Shown here: in pieces, positions 42,874-53,080 of the stretch
Position numbering within the stretch: the stretch's first letter is position 1
Layout of the letters: each line of letters opens with the position of its first letter
Assembly: GCA_963932465.1 (NCBI GenBank)
Contig: OZ010786.1
Span: 596,119,038 to 596,183,037, forward strand
DNA length: 64,000 bases
From: Maratus speciosus
Taxonomy: Eukaryota; Arthropoda; Arachnida; Araneae; Salticidae
Direction of reading: 5' to 3'
Notes under the pieces: model-generated
What the model was told of the DNA's origin: nothing
What the model saw: the letters and a program-made list of their open reading frames with translations, nothing else
The model's database searches: none
Translations under genes and position numbers: made by a program

Positions 42874-43301
42874 CACTCTCGCTGCGTAAGTAATTATTCG
42901 CGATGAACGTCTTTTACAGAATTTTTAATCTTTTATCACCGGTTTTTTAACCCCTTCGCGACGGGAGCTTTTTACGAAATGTTTATTACTCTGCTACCGG
43001 TTTTAAAAAACAGAAGTTTGTGCCTATTCAAATCGGGAAAATGCTCGGATTAAGTAAGGCAAATTTCCCAGTAAAATTTTACTGGTGAAGATAAACGAGG
43101 ATTCTTAGGCTTATATCCGGCACGTATACGTGTCGCTCGTCCTCAAGGGGTTAAAGCAGAAATTTTGTCCGGTCGTAATCGCGGAAAATGGCCTGATTAA
43201 ATCAAAATTTAGCTAAAAAATAACTGGCGGGAATAACCAAATAGTACTAATTAGACGGAAAATGTATGCCCGAGAATATCCCGGGTTGTGCAGCGAAAGG
43301 G
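42874..43301. mobile_element. TTAA-class MITE, outer copy of a nest
   Basis: TTAA at 42870-42873 and 43302-43305; left CACTCTCGCTGCG, right GTGCAGCGAAAGGG. Without the nested insert it is about 224 bp. Near the right end, CCCGAGAATATCCCGGG forms a short hairpin. The insert sits after CACCGGTTTTT, in the middle of the element. Confidence 0.85.
42951..43150. mobile_element. TTAA-class MITE, family C, nested
   Basis: 200 bp with TTAA at 42947-42950 and 43151-43154, ends CCCCTTCGCGACGGGAGC and GCTCGTCCTCAAGGGG, and palindrome GGCACGTATACGTGTC near the right end. It is inside another TTAA element, so it arrived later. Confidence 0.9.
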
Positions 43302-43308
43302 TTAACCC

Positions 43309-43500
43309 ATTAACAACGAGCCTCTTTTACACTTCTCTCAATTCTTTGACACCAATTTTTGTCGCTTTGTAATTTGGATTTATTTAATCGCTCAAAATCT
43401 GAGATTAAATAATATGAAATTTTCCAAACTAAAATACTGGTATTCAAATTTAAAAATTAAAATTGTTCGCTTTACCTGGCAAGTTTTTTTGCCATCCAGC
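43309..43500. mobile_element. Possible further TTAA-class end
   Basis: Directly after the nest, CCCATTAACAACGAGCC followed by CTTTTACACTTCT resembles the right end of 49780-49978 read in reverse (ACAACGAGCG). The opposite end is not found. Confidence 0.4.
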
Positions 43501-43507
43501 TTTAATG

Positions 43508-43771
43508 AGTTAAAACAGTTAAACATTAAACTACCCAGGCAAAACGCTGTCTGCTTCTCTTCAGAGGGTGGACAAACAGAACTAACTGTACACCCCCTTA
43601 TTAGAAAAATACTCTACATTCATAAAAGTCCTACATTTATAAACAATGGACTGACCTGTCTTTCGCAACCTACAAGATTTTTCTGATGGGGTGGAGGGGC
43701 TGTTTGTCCACCCCTGAAAAAGAACAGAAAGTTCTCCTTCCAGGTTGAGTAAATGTTTAACTGTTTTTAGG
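43508..43771. repeat. Inverted repeat, about 260 bp
   Basis: AAAACAGTTAAACATT (left) pairs with AAATGTTTAACTGTTTTT (right), and AGGGTGGACAAACAG with CTGTTTGTCCACCCCT. Probably a foldback element; the 90-codon frame crossing it has no motif. Confidence 0.65.
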
Positions 43772-43802
43772 TATCATAGTTAATTGTTATTTTTTTTTAA
43801 TA

Positions 43803-44419
43803 CAGTAGAGCGCCTATTATCGGAACTCCAATTAACTGAACTTCCTATTTCTCTCTCTCTCTATTTTTTTTTTTAAACAAACTTCCAATTATCCAAACAA
43901 CCTATTAGACCTGGATATCAGATTTGAAATCATGATAAAATTGTGGATGAGATTCAAGACGAAAAAGAAAGTGAAGAAAATTAAACCGAATACTCTGAAA
44001 ATGATCCATGTCCATCACATAACGAATCTATAAATGTTTGGAAACAGCTATGAAATGGCTCGAACGGCACAAGGAAGCTGATCCTATTCAACTAACGTAT
44101 TTACGAAGAATTCGAGATATGACAGCATTGGAAAGAATGACTTCTTTGAAGCAAGCATTAATCGAAAGCTTTTTTGCTTAAATTATAATCTCTGGAGTTC
44201 AGAAAATGATATAAAAAAGTAAACAAAAAATTTAAAAAGACAAAAATCAATTTTTAAACATGTCAGCATTAACTAGTGCTTTCAGTTCGAAGCGTGGATA
44301 AAATGTGAAAATTTAGTATAGTCAGGAACATCCGTTAAATTGTGTGTCCATTTATCCGAACTTTTGCTTATCCGAACTAGGGTCGGCCTGGACTTGTTCG
44401 GATAATCGACGCTTTACTG
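43803..44419 (+). pseudogene. pogo/Tigger element with transposase C-terminal relic
   Basis: 617 bp between TA (43801-43802, 44420-44421), with ends CAGTAGAGCGCCTATTATCG and TTCGGATAATCGACGCTTTACTG in reverse. Near the right half, a frame reads TAMKWLERHKEADPIQLTYL then RRIRDMTALERM, KQALIESFF and stop, the usual C-terminus of Tigger transposases. Upstream acidic residues (DEIQDEKESEEN) also fit, but frames are broken and the helix-turn-helix and catalytic core have been deleted. Confidence 0.85.
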
Positions 44420-44497
44420 TATATACATCTTCTTTCGTAATTTTTAATCTGTTATAATTTTCAAATTTTCTTGAAATATATATTCATATACTATGTA

Positions 44498-45017
44498 CAG
44501 GGTGATTCTAAATTCTTTTAAAAAAATAAGAGGAGTGATAGTGCCTACCTAGACGATCTGTTATTACCATAGAACACGGTCTCGCGATCCACTTGTTTAG
44601 TTACAAATACAGGTGTTCTACCATAATCGAACATTGGTTGACTGTAATAATTTTCAGCAAACTGAAGTATATTGTAATGAAACTTTTAAGTGACATGGTC
44701 ACTTTTGTTGTAAATAGGATAACACACAATTGTACTGCGATTATCAGTTCATACGGTATCATCGATTGTGTGAGTACACTGTTTTTCCTGAACTTTTTGT
44801 GATGTTATACCATTTCATGCAAAATAAGGTACATATCGTTACATTTTTATTGCAATATTTTTATTTTTCGCAAAATTATTACCGACTTCAGTTAGGGTGA
44901 AACATTCTGTATTTTTGACTTTATAAGTGGTTTGCTAACCCATGTTCTATGGTAATTACTACTCGTCTGGATGGGTAATATCACCCCTCTTATTTTATAA
45001 AAACAGTTTAGAATCAC

Positions 45018-45021
<4 letters not shown>
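44498..45021. mobile_element. TA-flanked MITE, CAGGGTGATTC ends
   Basis: About 524 bp from CAGGGTGATTCTAAATTCTT (after TA at 44496-44497) to AGTTTAGAATCACCCT. Subterminal AATAAGAGGAGTGAT and ATCACCCCTCTTATTTTA, and CCATAGAACA with TGTTCTATGG, continue the inversion. No coding capacity; the 69-codon frame inside lacks motifs. Confidence 0.8.

Positions 45022-45076
<55 letters not shown>
45021..45076. repeat. (TA)n microsatellite
   Basis: About 55 bp of TA repeats lying exactly between two TA-inserting elements. The adjoining minus-strand frames encode poly(Tyr-Ile) only because of it. Confidence 0.95.
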
Positions 45077-45082
<6 letters not shown>

Positions 45083-45084
45083 TA

Positions 45085-45544
45085 CCGGGTGTCCCAAAAA
45101 TGATTGATGGATTTTTAAATTTAATAACTTGCAAACGGTGACAGGTATTAAAAAAATCCTTCCAGGAATATTATGTAAGATGTGAGTTGTTTTTATGCTG
45201 TGATTCTCAGTTTTAATTACAAATAGCATCGATATATGGCGCTGCAACCAATAACCGCAAAATCCAGGCTCGATTTTTCTGCCTATCTCGTCTTCCATGC
45301 AAAAAAACAAAAGGGAGATTAAAATGTATTGAATGGATCCCGAAATACCAAAAATCGCGTCTGGATTGAGCACCTATTGCTCTCAGCGCCATCTATTATT
45401 TGAAACTCGAACTAAAATCAAGAATCACAGTAAAAAAAACTCCTGACATCGTATATAACTCTCCTGTAAGAATTATTTTAATATCTGGTACCGTTTGCAT
45501 GTTATCGAATTTTAAAATCCATCAGTCTTTTTTGGAACACTCGG
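45085..45544. mobile_element. CCGGGTGTCCC foldback MITE, copy 2
   Basis: 460 bp between TA (45083-45084, 45545-45546). Left end CCGGGTGTCCCAAAAATGAT; right end TTTGGAACACTCGG (decayed). Arms as in 21164-21616. It directly abuts the family S element on its right. Confidence 0.85.
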
Positions 45545-45550
45545 TATATA

Positions 45551-45914
45551 CATAGCTGTCAAGTTGTACGGATTTTTCTCGCCACTAAAATTTAGTAGTA
45601 AATTTTACCTAAAACAATCGACGTAATTTAACCCCTTGGGGACGAGCGGCACATATACGTGCCGCATGAAGCGCGCAGAATCCTTGTTTTTCCTCACCAG
45701 TAAAATTTTACTGAAAATTTTGCCTTGTTGAATCAGCACATTATCACGATTCATGAAGACACAAATTTCTGTTTTTAAAAAACGGTGACAAAAGATTAAA
45801 AATTTCGTAAAAGGCTCCCGTCCCGAAGGGGATAATGAATTTTAACGATGAAACAAGACAAAAAATATCTATTAAATTTTACTAGTAAGAAAAGAACCGT
45901 ACAAGTTCGCAGTT
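45551..45914. mobile_element. Palindromic MITE, family S, split by an insert
   Basis: Reverse orientation of 3908-4080. Left CATAGCTGTCAAGTTGTACGG, right CCGTACAAGTTCGCAGTTA. The interior GAATTTTAACGATGAAACAAG continues after the inserted TTAA element; the uninterrupted copy lacks those 199 bp. Confidence 0.8.
45633..45831. mobile_element. TTAA-class MITE, family C, nested in family S
   Basis: 199 bp after TTAA (45629-45632) and before ATAA (45832-45835, one base from TTAA). Ends CCCCTTGGGGACGAGCGG and CTCCCGTCCCGAAGGGG. Subterminal palindrome GCGGCACATATACGTGCCGC spans 45647-45666 with one mismatch. Confidence 0.9.
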
Positions 45915-46750
45915 ATATATACATATATATATAATTACACTTTACATGATTTTAAAAGGGCTCGCTAAACTGGCAGCTCTAACTAATTAATATACTAAAT
46001 GTAATACTAAATTAACATACAAATTGATACAATATATATATTATTTAGATAATTTCTAAAAGGTATTCTTCAAAAGATTTATGTGAAGTGTATATGCAGT
46101 TTTGGCTATTTCTTTAATAACTGCAGTCCTGTAAATGACGCTACTTTTGTCTTTGTGAAAATAATGGACGAAAGACAATTTCATGCTTTGATTAAACATT
46201 ACTTTTTGGCGAAGCAAAATACAGTCAAAGTTCCATAATGACTTCTGAAGCATCACGGCACATCTTCTTTATCGATAACAACTACTTGTTGATGATTTAG
46301 TGATATAAATGTGATCGTACCCGCAGAAATGATGTTCCACGTTTTGACATTCACTTGAGGAATCAACAGCAGACAACAGTAACAAAAATTCACAATGTTA
46401 TTTCAAACGGCCACAAAGTGATAGTGAGGGAAACAGCTGATACCATAAAAGTAACGACAAAGTTTATGAGGAACATTTTGGGATAACATTTGAATATGTA
46501 AAAGCTTTCTGCAAGCTGAGCACAGTCTTTCCTGCCAAAAGTTCAAAAATTGCAATATGACGATGCAATTTTACTCAACATTGGGATATTTCAGCATAAT
46601 CCAAATAGAATGTTTCGCCGATTCTTTAAAATGGACAAAACATTGATCCATCACTACACACCGAAGTTCAAAAAGTAGTCTAAAGCCGCCCAACAGTTGG
46701 CGAAACAGTTGAGTTGAATTTTAGGGGTCTCCTAGTAATCGAATATTTAA

Positions 46751-47520
46751 CCCCTTAATTCTCGCTCCCGTGATATTCACGGGCTGTGCCTTTTATTCAG
46801 GTTGTCTGATTCCTACCAGTTTTATAAAATAGTGTAATGGGCTTTATTATGGTATCATTTTACCTGTCATTAAACCCTTCATGGTCGCTTAATATTTGGG
46901 AAAACCATAAAAAAAGTACCTATTTCTTTTATTACAGAAATTGAACAATTATAAGTTTTCTAAATCAACTATGCAATTAGTTTTTTTTTTTAAAGACGAA
47001 AAATAATTATGTTATAGAACAAATTCATATTTGTAGAAAAGCCTTCATGCGAGAATTCTGTGTCTTAATATTTGTTTTACACCATACAAATTAATGCGAA
47101 TAAGACCTTTATTTTTCCGATCTTAGAACTTTATTTATCATCATCCCACAATTATTTGCAAATAACATTTGAAATAATATATATACATTAAATTTTTATT
47201 ATTAATAATTTTTTGAGTGTTATAAATTTCGAAATATGCCCAACGTTACAATCCGCGCCAAAAGCCAAATCCAAACGGAAATATTCAAAGACTTCAGACG
47301 GAAATGCCACTTAAATTTTCTGGTTTCAGAAGTTTTTCCAGCAATTAAATCTCCAGCCCGGAAATATGACGGGCACGAGAAATAACGAACGACCCCTCAG
47401 CCCGTGACATTGACGGGAGCGAGAATTAAGGGGTTAAATAACGTGAATATTTCTTTTAAAAAGTGGTGTCAATAAACAATTTAAATTTCTAAACCGTAAT
47501 TTAATGCGACCGTTAAGGGG
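46751..47520. mobile_element. TTAA-class MITE, family D, inserted in mariner and itself interrupted
   Basis: TTAA at 46747-46750 and 47521-47524. Left CCCCTTAATTCTCGCTCCCG with hairpin CCCGTGA-TAT-TCACGGG, right GCGACCGTTAAGGGG. Identical in plan to 28827-29035, but with 560 bp placed after CCTGTCATTAA. Confidence 0.9.
46874..47433. mobile_element. TTAA-class element nested inside family D
   Basis: 560 bp between TTAA at 46870-46873 and 47434-47437. Left ACCCTTCATGGTCGC; right GAGCGAGAATTAAGGGG preceded by hairpin CCCGT.......ACGGG, which itself is a family D-like end. The empty site is visible in 28827-29035 (CATTAAATAAGGTGAATAT). The interior is AT-rich and non-coding. Confidence 0.85.
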
Positions 47521-47608
47521 TTAATACCCAGTCTTAGGAGTGAGAGTTGAAGGTGCTTGAGTTCGTGCCAGGAAAAAAATCTGACTGCAGAGAAATCTCT
47601 GCGCTTAA

Positions 47609-47807
47609 CACTACAACCGCCGTAGTGGTCATTTTGACAAGTGAAATATGAAAATATTTAGATTAGCACCAGAAATTTTTTTCCAAAATAAGTTAAATCC
47701 GTACCGCGGAGAGATAAGTTAAATATATAAGTTAAATAGTTTTAAATGAAATTTCTGGTGTAAAATAGTTTTATAACTCTTGAGTAAAATTTCCGGCGGT
47801 TCTAGCG
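47609..47807. mobile_element. TTAA-class MITE inserted in mariner relic
   Basis: 199 bp between TTAA (47605-47608) and TTAT (47808-47811). Ends CACTACAACCGCCG and CCGGCGGTTCTAGCG. Here the hairpin CACTAC-AACCGCC-GTAGTG is at the very terminus (47609-47627). A related stretch is at 60860-61010 (AAGTTAAATAGTTTTAA, CTGGTGTAAAATA.TTTTATAA). Confidence 0.8.
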
Positions 47808-48549
47808 TTATGAGCAAAAGTAAAAGTGAAAAATGCAGGAGAAATTTGATTGGGCGGTACCCGGAAGCTCCGCCCTCTCAAAATCTAAAAAGCCGCTCAA
47901 TGGTCCAATGATGCAGAAATTAGCTGGAAACATCCGTATTTTTTGTGGTGCAAATCTTATAATATTTATAAACTATCCTGAGAATTAAACAAAAGCTACA
48001 GTAGAGTATTATGCAGGGTCCGCATCATTCCTAAAAATTTCTCACTTTACTACCACTATTTTAATACGATAAATTTTATTATAAACTTCTATTGCAGATG
48101 TTAAAGGAGCCTATGACAGAGATTTTTTATTTGAAATAGTGGTAGGAAGTGCAGAAAAAAATCAGAAACGCTGCGATCCCTGTTTATGCAGTGTTAGTAA
48201 ATAGTTTCAAGGAAGAAATCGAAACGCAGAAGCCATACATGGCAAAAAGAGTGATGTTTGATCACGACATAGCGGTGGCTAATACATCCATGAGAGCTAC
48301 GACAAAATTAAATGTACTGAAGTACGAGTTGTTTCATCACTCTCCGTATTCTCTGCATCCGTCTCACAGCTACTATTATTCCTTTACTACCTTAAAGAAT
48401 GTTCTCCAACAGAGATTTGTGTAAAATGGTTATCGAAAGCGAAACTGACACATATTTGGAAACCTTGAGAAATCGCATTTCATACAGGTAGCCAAATGTT
48501 ACAGGAGCATTGGAATAAGTCTATGGCTCTTGAAGAAAAAAGAATAAAA

Positions 48550-49775
48550 TAGATAAAAAAAAAAAAAAAAAAAAAAAAAGATTATTTTCATTGATAGCCA
48601 ATGCTAGTTGTTAGATTTAAATGTGGGAAAATCTATGAAAGTTGTTAAAATAATAGTAATTTTATATCTATGCACAATTTTACTATACAATTTAGAGTTT
48701 ATTTTAATAATACTATCAATAGCTTTTACTTTTTTTTGTTCTTTGTATGTAAGTTTAGTGTTATGGGAATTTTTTTAAATTGTAGTTTAAATTACAATGA
48801 ACGTATATCCCAATTACAGCTAAATGAAATAGTCAGTGCTAAATAAATAACTAAACTTTAAAAAAAATTTCAATCATTACTACATAATTCATTTATAAGT
48901 AATAACGTAGTTGCCAACATACTGAAATTCTCCTTAGCATCCTATCTATTTGATCTATATGTATATATATATATATAACCATTAAATAAACATTACCGAC
49001 CACCAACAAAAAATTATTTAAGAAATTCTGAATAAAATTACATTAACCAATACAGTCCCCCCAACTTCCGCTTAGACACAATCATCCGGTCCCAAATGCA
49101 TTCAGTTCCACATATAAACTGTGTGGTTTCATCTTCATATTAGCCATTAATTAGTTAAAGAATATGAATTTGTGACTACCACACAAAGAAAACCGAGAAA
49201 TTAACTATTGAACACCAATTAAGTTCAAAATAAAACAAGATTAAAAAGGATAGAGAAAAAAAATTACCAAATTAAAATACATACTGTCATAACTTTAGGT
49301 CTAACAAATACACTCATTACGCATTTTATTCTCCTTTAAGATAGTATACTATTAGAAATTAATATGATATTGTCCTGAGTAGGCAAACATTTAAATACAA
49401 GTTAATCGTTAACTTTATCAAATATTAATGAATATGAATAAATATATGTATATATGTATAAGTTTTAAGATGGAAATTTTACGGAGTAAATAAAACTAAA
49501 TATGAACCACACACACACACAAAAAAAAAGATTTAAATTAAAATACTGTTTCTAGTTCAAATTGCTACGCTGGAAATTTTACTTAGTAAACGAAGGTAAA
49601 TATGAACCACAAGAGAACAACATTTAATTTAAAATATAATTTCTGATTCAAAATGTTTCTATTCTGCTAAAGTATTGATTCCCTAGCAAACTGTGTCTAT
49701 TTCATGATTTTTTGACCGGGTCTTTATATACAAGAGACAAGAGAAGCTTGGATAGAAATTCAGAAAGGAATGCCA
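48550..49775. other. No recognisable gene; simple repeats
   Basis: Poly(A) 48555-48579, TA run near 48960-48977, CA run near 49508-49521. 49480-49520 and 49570-49612 share TGGAAATTTTAC.. AGTAAA..AAA..TAAATATGAACCAC, a short direct duplication about 95 bp apart. Confidence 0.5.
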
Positions 49776-49779
49776 TTAA

Positions 49780-49978
49780 CCCCATCGACAAGCACCACTT
49801 ATGGGTGGTGCATAAGGTGCTCAGAATCTTGGACTATCTTCATCATTTATTTATAATTGTAAACTTTGCCTTATTTAATCTAAGAATTTCTGAGATTCAA
49901 TTAGACCTAAACATCTATTTTTTAAAAACCGATAATAAAATAATAAAAATCCCGTAAAGTACGCTCGTTGTGAAGGGG
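49780..49978. mobile_element. TTAA-class MITE
   Basis: 199 bp after TTAA (49776-49779), right flank TTGC. Left CCCCATCGACAAGC, right GCTCGTTGTGAAGGGG. Perfect hairpin GCACCAC-TTATGG-GTGGTGC (49792-49811) 12 bp inside the left end. The 81-codon frame across it is incidental. Confidence 0.8.
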
Positions 49979-50289
49979 TTGCACTAAAATTACACAAAAA
50001 TACGCACCATGATCGGGGTTAGAGTTACACAATGTAAGCTCAATTTTGATTCATTTCAAACCACCAATGAACTGGTAGCATTTACTTGATTACAAAAAGC
50101 ACTAATTGAAACAGGATAATACGAAACGTTTTTAAAATACTATATAATTTGAATTGTTCAAATTTTTTCCGGTACGGTTTTAAGAATACATGGATTAATA
50201 TTCGAATGAAATTTAATAAAAAACGATTTGCTAAAGTAGGTGTCTTCAAACTTTTTTGCTTGAAAGTCGTTAACACCACAAGTTATTAA

Positions 50290-50508
50290 CCCCTTAACAG
50301 TGACATTTGTTTTCTTACAAAAAAATTAAAAATGGGGCTGGACACCACTTTTCCCATGCTAAAATATTTACCTTACTTAATCGAAAAATATCTGACAATC
50401 AATAAAGATAAATTTACAGTTACAAATTAGTGGTATCAAAATGCTTTTAATAACGAAGCAAGCAAAGTGTTCTTGCCCGAATCCAGTTCGGGACACACTG
50501 TTAAGGGG
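50290..50508. mobile_element. TTAA-class MITE
   Basis: 219 bp with TTAA at 50286-50289 and 50509-50512; ends CCCCTTAACAGTG and CACTGTTAAGGGG are perfect complements. Perfect hairpin CCCGAA-TCCAG-TTCGGG (50476-50492) lies 16 bp inside the right end. Inner inverted pair ACACCACTTTT and AGTGGTATCAAAA. Confidence 0.95.
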
Positions 50509-50512
50509 TTAA

Positions 50513-51269
50513 ATGCAATCTCCATCAAATTCAATCGCAAGATTTTTCTAATTGAATATGGTCAAATAGGGATAGCCTGTGACTTTCGGGCATAGATGGA
50601 AGATTTCTAAACTATAATCCAACATCTAATTGCCGTCTTATGCCACTAACCATTTTGATCTTTTGTTTTCGTTAATGAACACCACACACAGGTGCGTAGA
50701 AGTTGTATAAATCTCTTATGCAGATATTGGTATCATTTAAGCTTATATATATATATATTTTTTTTTTAATTTTTTTTGTCATATTATTAAATCGTTTTAT
50801 GAAGAAAAATTTCGTAATCAAGAAAAATTACAATTATTGTGACAAACTTTGAACAAAAACTTTTTAAAACAAAATTAAGAAAATTTATAAAGCACGCTTC
50901 TCTTATAATTTTGAACTTTTTTACATATTTCAGTTGCAAGGGTAAGGATCAGATTCCCGAAAAAAAAATTAGTTTAAAAAATAAATAAAATGCTATGACA
51001 TATGATACAAGTATAAAAAATAATTATTATTTACTAACTATAAACCACTCTTGCAGCAGGCAGTTTCGCTTCCAAATTTAAAGCCTTCTGGCATTAACGT
51101 ATCAACCGAATTTCTGTCTGTCAAATTACTTATAGGTTGTCTGGTACCCAAAGAGTAATATATTACAATTTTCAAGCTTGCTAAAATGACGTGAAGATAA
51201 TATGTTTTTTTACCTAAAAATCGGGATTTGGCAGGGACTTAACAACTTCGAAACTTCTACAATAATGGA
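50513..51269. other. No recognisable feature
   Basis: AT-rich with a TA run (50743-50758) and T runs. No supported gene or element. Confidence 0.5.
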
Positions 51270-51273
51270 TTAA

Positions 51274-51477
51274 CCCTCTCAGGGCCAAGATACTTCTGAT
51301 GTAAAAATGTTAAAATGCTTGATTGACTGTATGTGAAAAAACCTAGAAAAATAATTAAAAGCTTAACTTCGTGTACGTTCAATAATGCAAAATTTAGTTT
51401 TAAAATAGTGGTGCCAATGTGGCATATAGGAATTAAAATTAAGTGGTATATATAATATACCAGTGCCCTTCAAGGGG
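51274..51477. mobile_element. TTAA-class MITE, family B
   Basis: 204 bp with TTAA at 51270-51273 and 51478-51481. Left CCCTCTCAGGGCC, right GCCCTTCAAGGGG. Perfect hairpin GGTATAT-ATA-ATATACC (51445-51461). Interior GTGGTGCCAATGTGGC and GGAATTAAAATTAAGTGGT as in other family B copies. Confidence 0.9.
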
Positions 51478-51868
51478 TTAATATCACGACTAGTTACCAA
51501 AAACAGTTGGTATAAACAAAAGTCATGCTAAAATGACATATTTTTGTAGTTTTTTTTACCTGCATAGCCCCTACTGTCACGGGTAATCGCAACGTCTCCC
51601 GCCAGCCAGACCGTCCGCATACGTACTACACCATAAAACGGAAGGGCATATAGAAAAATGAGAATTGCTAAAATCACGCGTTTTTTGACATTGCTAGCTC
51701 TTACACTGTATGTTTTTGCATATTTTTCAACACTTCACGACTTTTTTTGCACGCCTTTATTTGTTTTTTCACTAGAAATAGTGATTTTTCCATATTTTTT
51801 TGAGCAAATAATACATATATATATATTTTTTTTACTTTCCATGATTAATATATGTAGCGCGTATTATA

Positions 51869-52392
51869 CAGGGTCATCGAAAAATAATGCCTAGATTAAA
51901 AAAATTCCTAACATCGAAACCTTTTATGTTAAAGAGTAATTCTTTCACTACACGATAACTGGTGAACGCAAGTTTGGTTTTAGCTCACCGGAATTCGTTT
52001 GTGCGTCTGTGTTATGCGCGGATTAGTTGCGCAGTCGTCAAGGTCAGCCGACGCGCCAGACTGCAGCTGCTCAGTACGATGTTGACCGTGCAATAAAAAG
52101 CACAGTACGATGTTGACCGTGCAACAGAAAACACAGTGTGTGATTTGGTATGTGAAGTCAAAGTCAATAGTCAGTGTATAGCGGCTTTTTCGGAGAACTT
52201 ATCCAGGTCAAACTCACATTGGACACATTTGCTCCTGGTGCACACCGAACGGTGCTCACATTGAAACTTACTAAGGTATGAAAAAAAAATGTAGTTTTTG
52301 CCGCACATTATAAGACTAAAACCAATAAATTACCTTCATAGTTTTTTTGTGACAGCTATTTAAAATCTAGGCATTATTTTTCCATGACACTG
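51869..52392. mobile_element. TIR element, CAGGGTCATCGAAAAATAAT ends
   Basis: 524 bp after TA (51867-51868). Right end CTAGGCATTATTTTTCCATG then ACACTG. Subterminal TTAAAGAGTAATTC differs between ends. The interior is GC-richer and contains a 31-33-bp direct duplication (CAGTACGATGTTGACCGTGC twice, about 52074-52125). No transposase frame. It ends 5 bp before the next element. Confidence 0.75.
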
Positions 52393-52397
52393 AATTA

Positions 52398-52633
52398 GGC
52401 GTACCGGAAAATTCTGTCACATAATGTTCTTTCACGCCTTCTTTTTAAAAATTTAGGTTTCCTCATTGTCACCAGTTTTTGAAATGGTAAAATTATCATT
52501 GTTTTCACCTTAATGTGAAATGTGAAAACAATGCGAATTTTATCTGTTCAAAAAAGTGGTGCTGATAAAGAAATCAGAATTTAAAAAAAGTAGGCGTGAA
52601 AAAGCTTTATGCGACAGAATTTTCCGGTACCCC
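52398..52633. mobile_element. mariner-type MITE, first of a tandem pair
   Basis: 236 bp between TA (52396-52397, 52634-52635). Ends GGCGTACCGGAAAATTCTGT and CAGAATTTTCCGGTACCCC. Inner inverted blocks CACGCCT.CTTTTT and AAAAAGTAGGCGTG, and CACCAGTTTTTGAAATGGTA with its complement. Confidence 0.85.
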
Positions 52634-52664
52634 TAATATAAATGAAAAATATTTTAATATATTA

Positions 52665-52901
52665 AGTCTACTGGAAAAGTCCGTCGTAAAAGGTTCTTTC
52701 ACGCCTACTTTTTTTAAGTTCTGATTTCTTCATTAGCACCACTTTTTTGAAATGGTAAAATTACGATAGTTTTCAAATTTCACATTAAGGTGTAAGCAAT
52801 GGGAATTTTACCATTTCAAAAAAGTGATGCCAATAAAGAAATCTGAATTGTAAAAAAGTAGACGCGGAAGAACATTATGCGACAGAATTTTCCGCTAGAC
52901 C
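52665..52901. mobile_element. mariner-type MITE, second of a tandem pair
   Basis: 237 bp between TA (52663-52664, 52902-52903). Left AGTCTACTGGAAAAGTCCGT, right GACAGAATTTTCCGCTAGAC. Same family and layout as the preceding element, 31 bp away. Confidence 0.85.
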
Positions 52902-53080
52902 TAATACTAAGAAAATAGCTCTTCTAAATCTGCAAATGCTTCTCTAGGATAAGAATTTTCTAACTACTCCGAAAATTTTCGAAAAACTGCACGCTTGCTA
53001 TCAGTCACGTGGTCTTGCGAGAACTTATCACAGTTTGGTTTATTGTGATTGCACACACATCCCGTTTAAATTGATCTTAA

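Larger units (their letters stand above)
46169..48549 (+). pseudogene. mariner transposase relic split by TTAA insertions
   Basis: N-terminal MDERQFHALIKHYFLAKQN at 46169, then VTKIHNVISNGHKVIVRETA and KFMRNILG (helix-turn-helix region). Next come FRRFFKMDKTLIHHYTP, containing the first catalytic Asp, and FKKQSK. After about 1.1 kb of insertions: ASVFFVV-like core, then KRVMFDHDIAVANTS with the second Asp and LFHHSPYSLHPSHSYYY, where the third catalytic Asp of the DD34D triad is replaced. LEHWNKSMALEEKRIK ends the protein at a TAG. Many stops are present. It is an old mariner (SETMAR-like layout) whose ends I could not locate. Confidence 0.85.

Noticed and set aside
45020..45134. Tyr/Ile-rich open frames
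   Set aside because: Produced by the (TA)n microsatellite.
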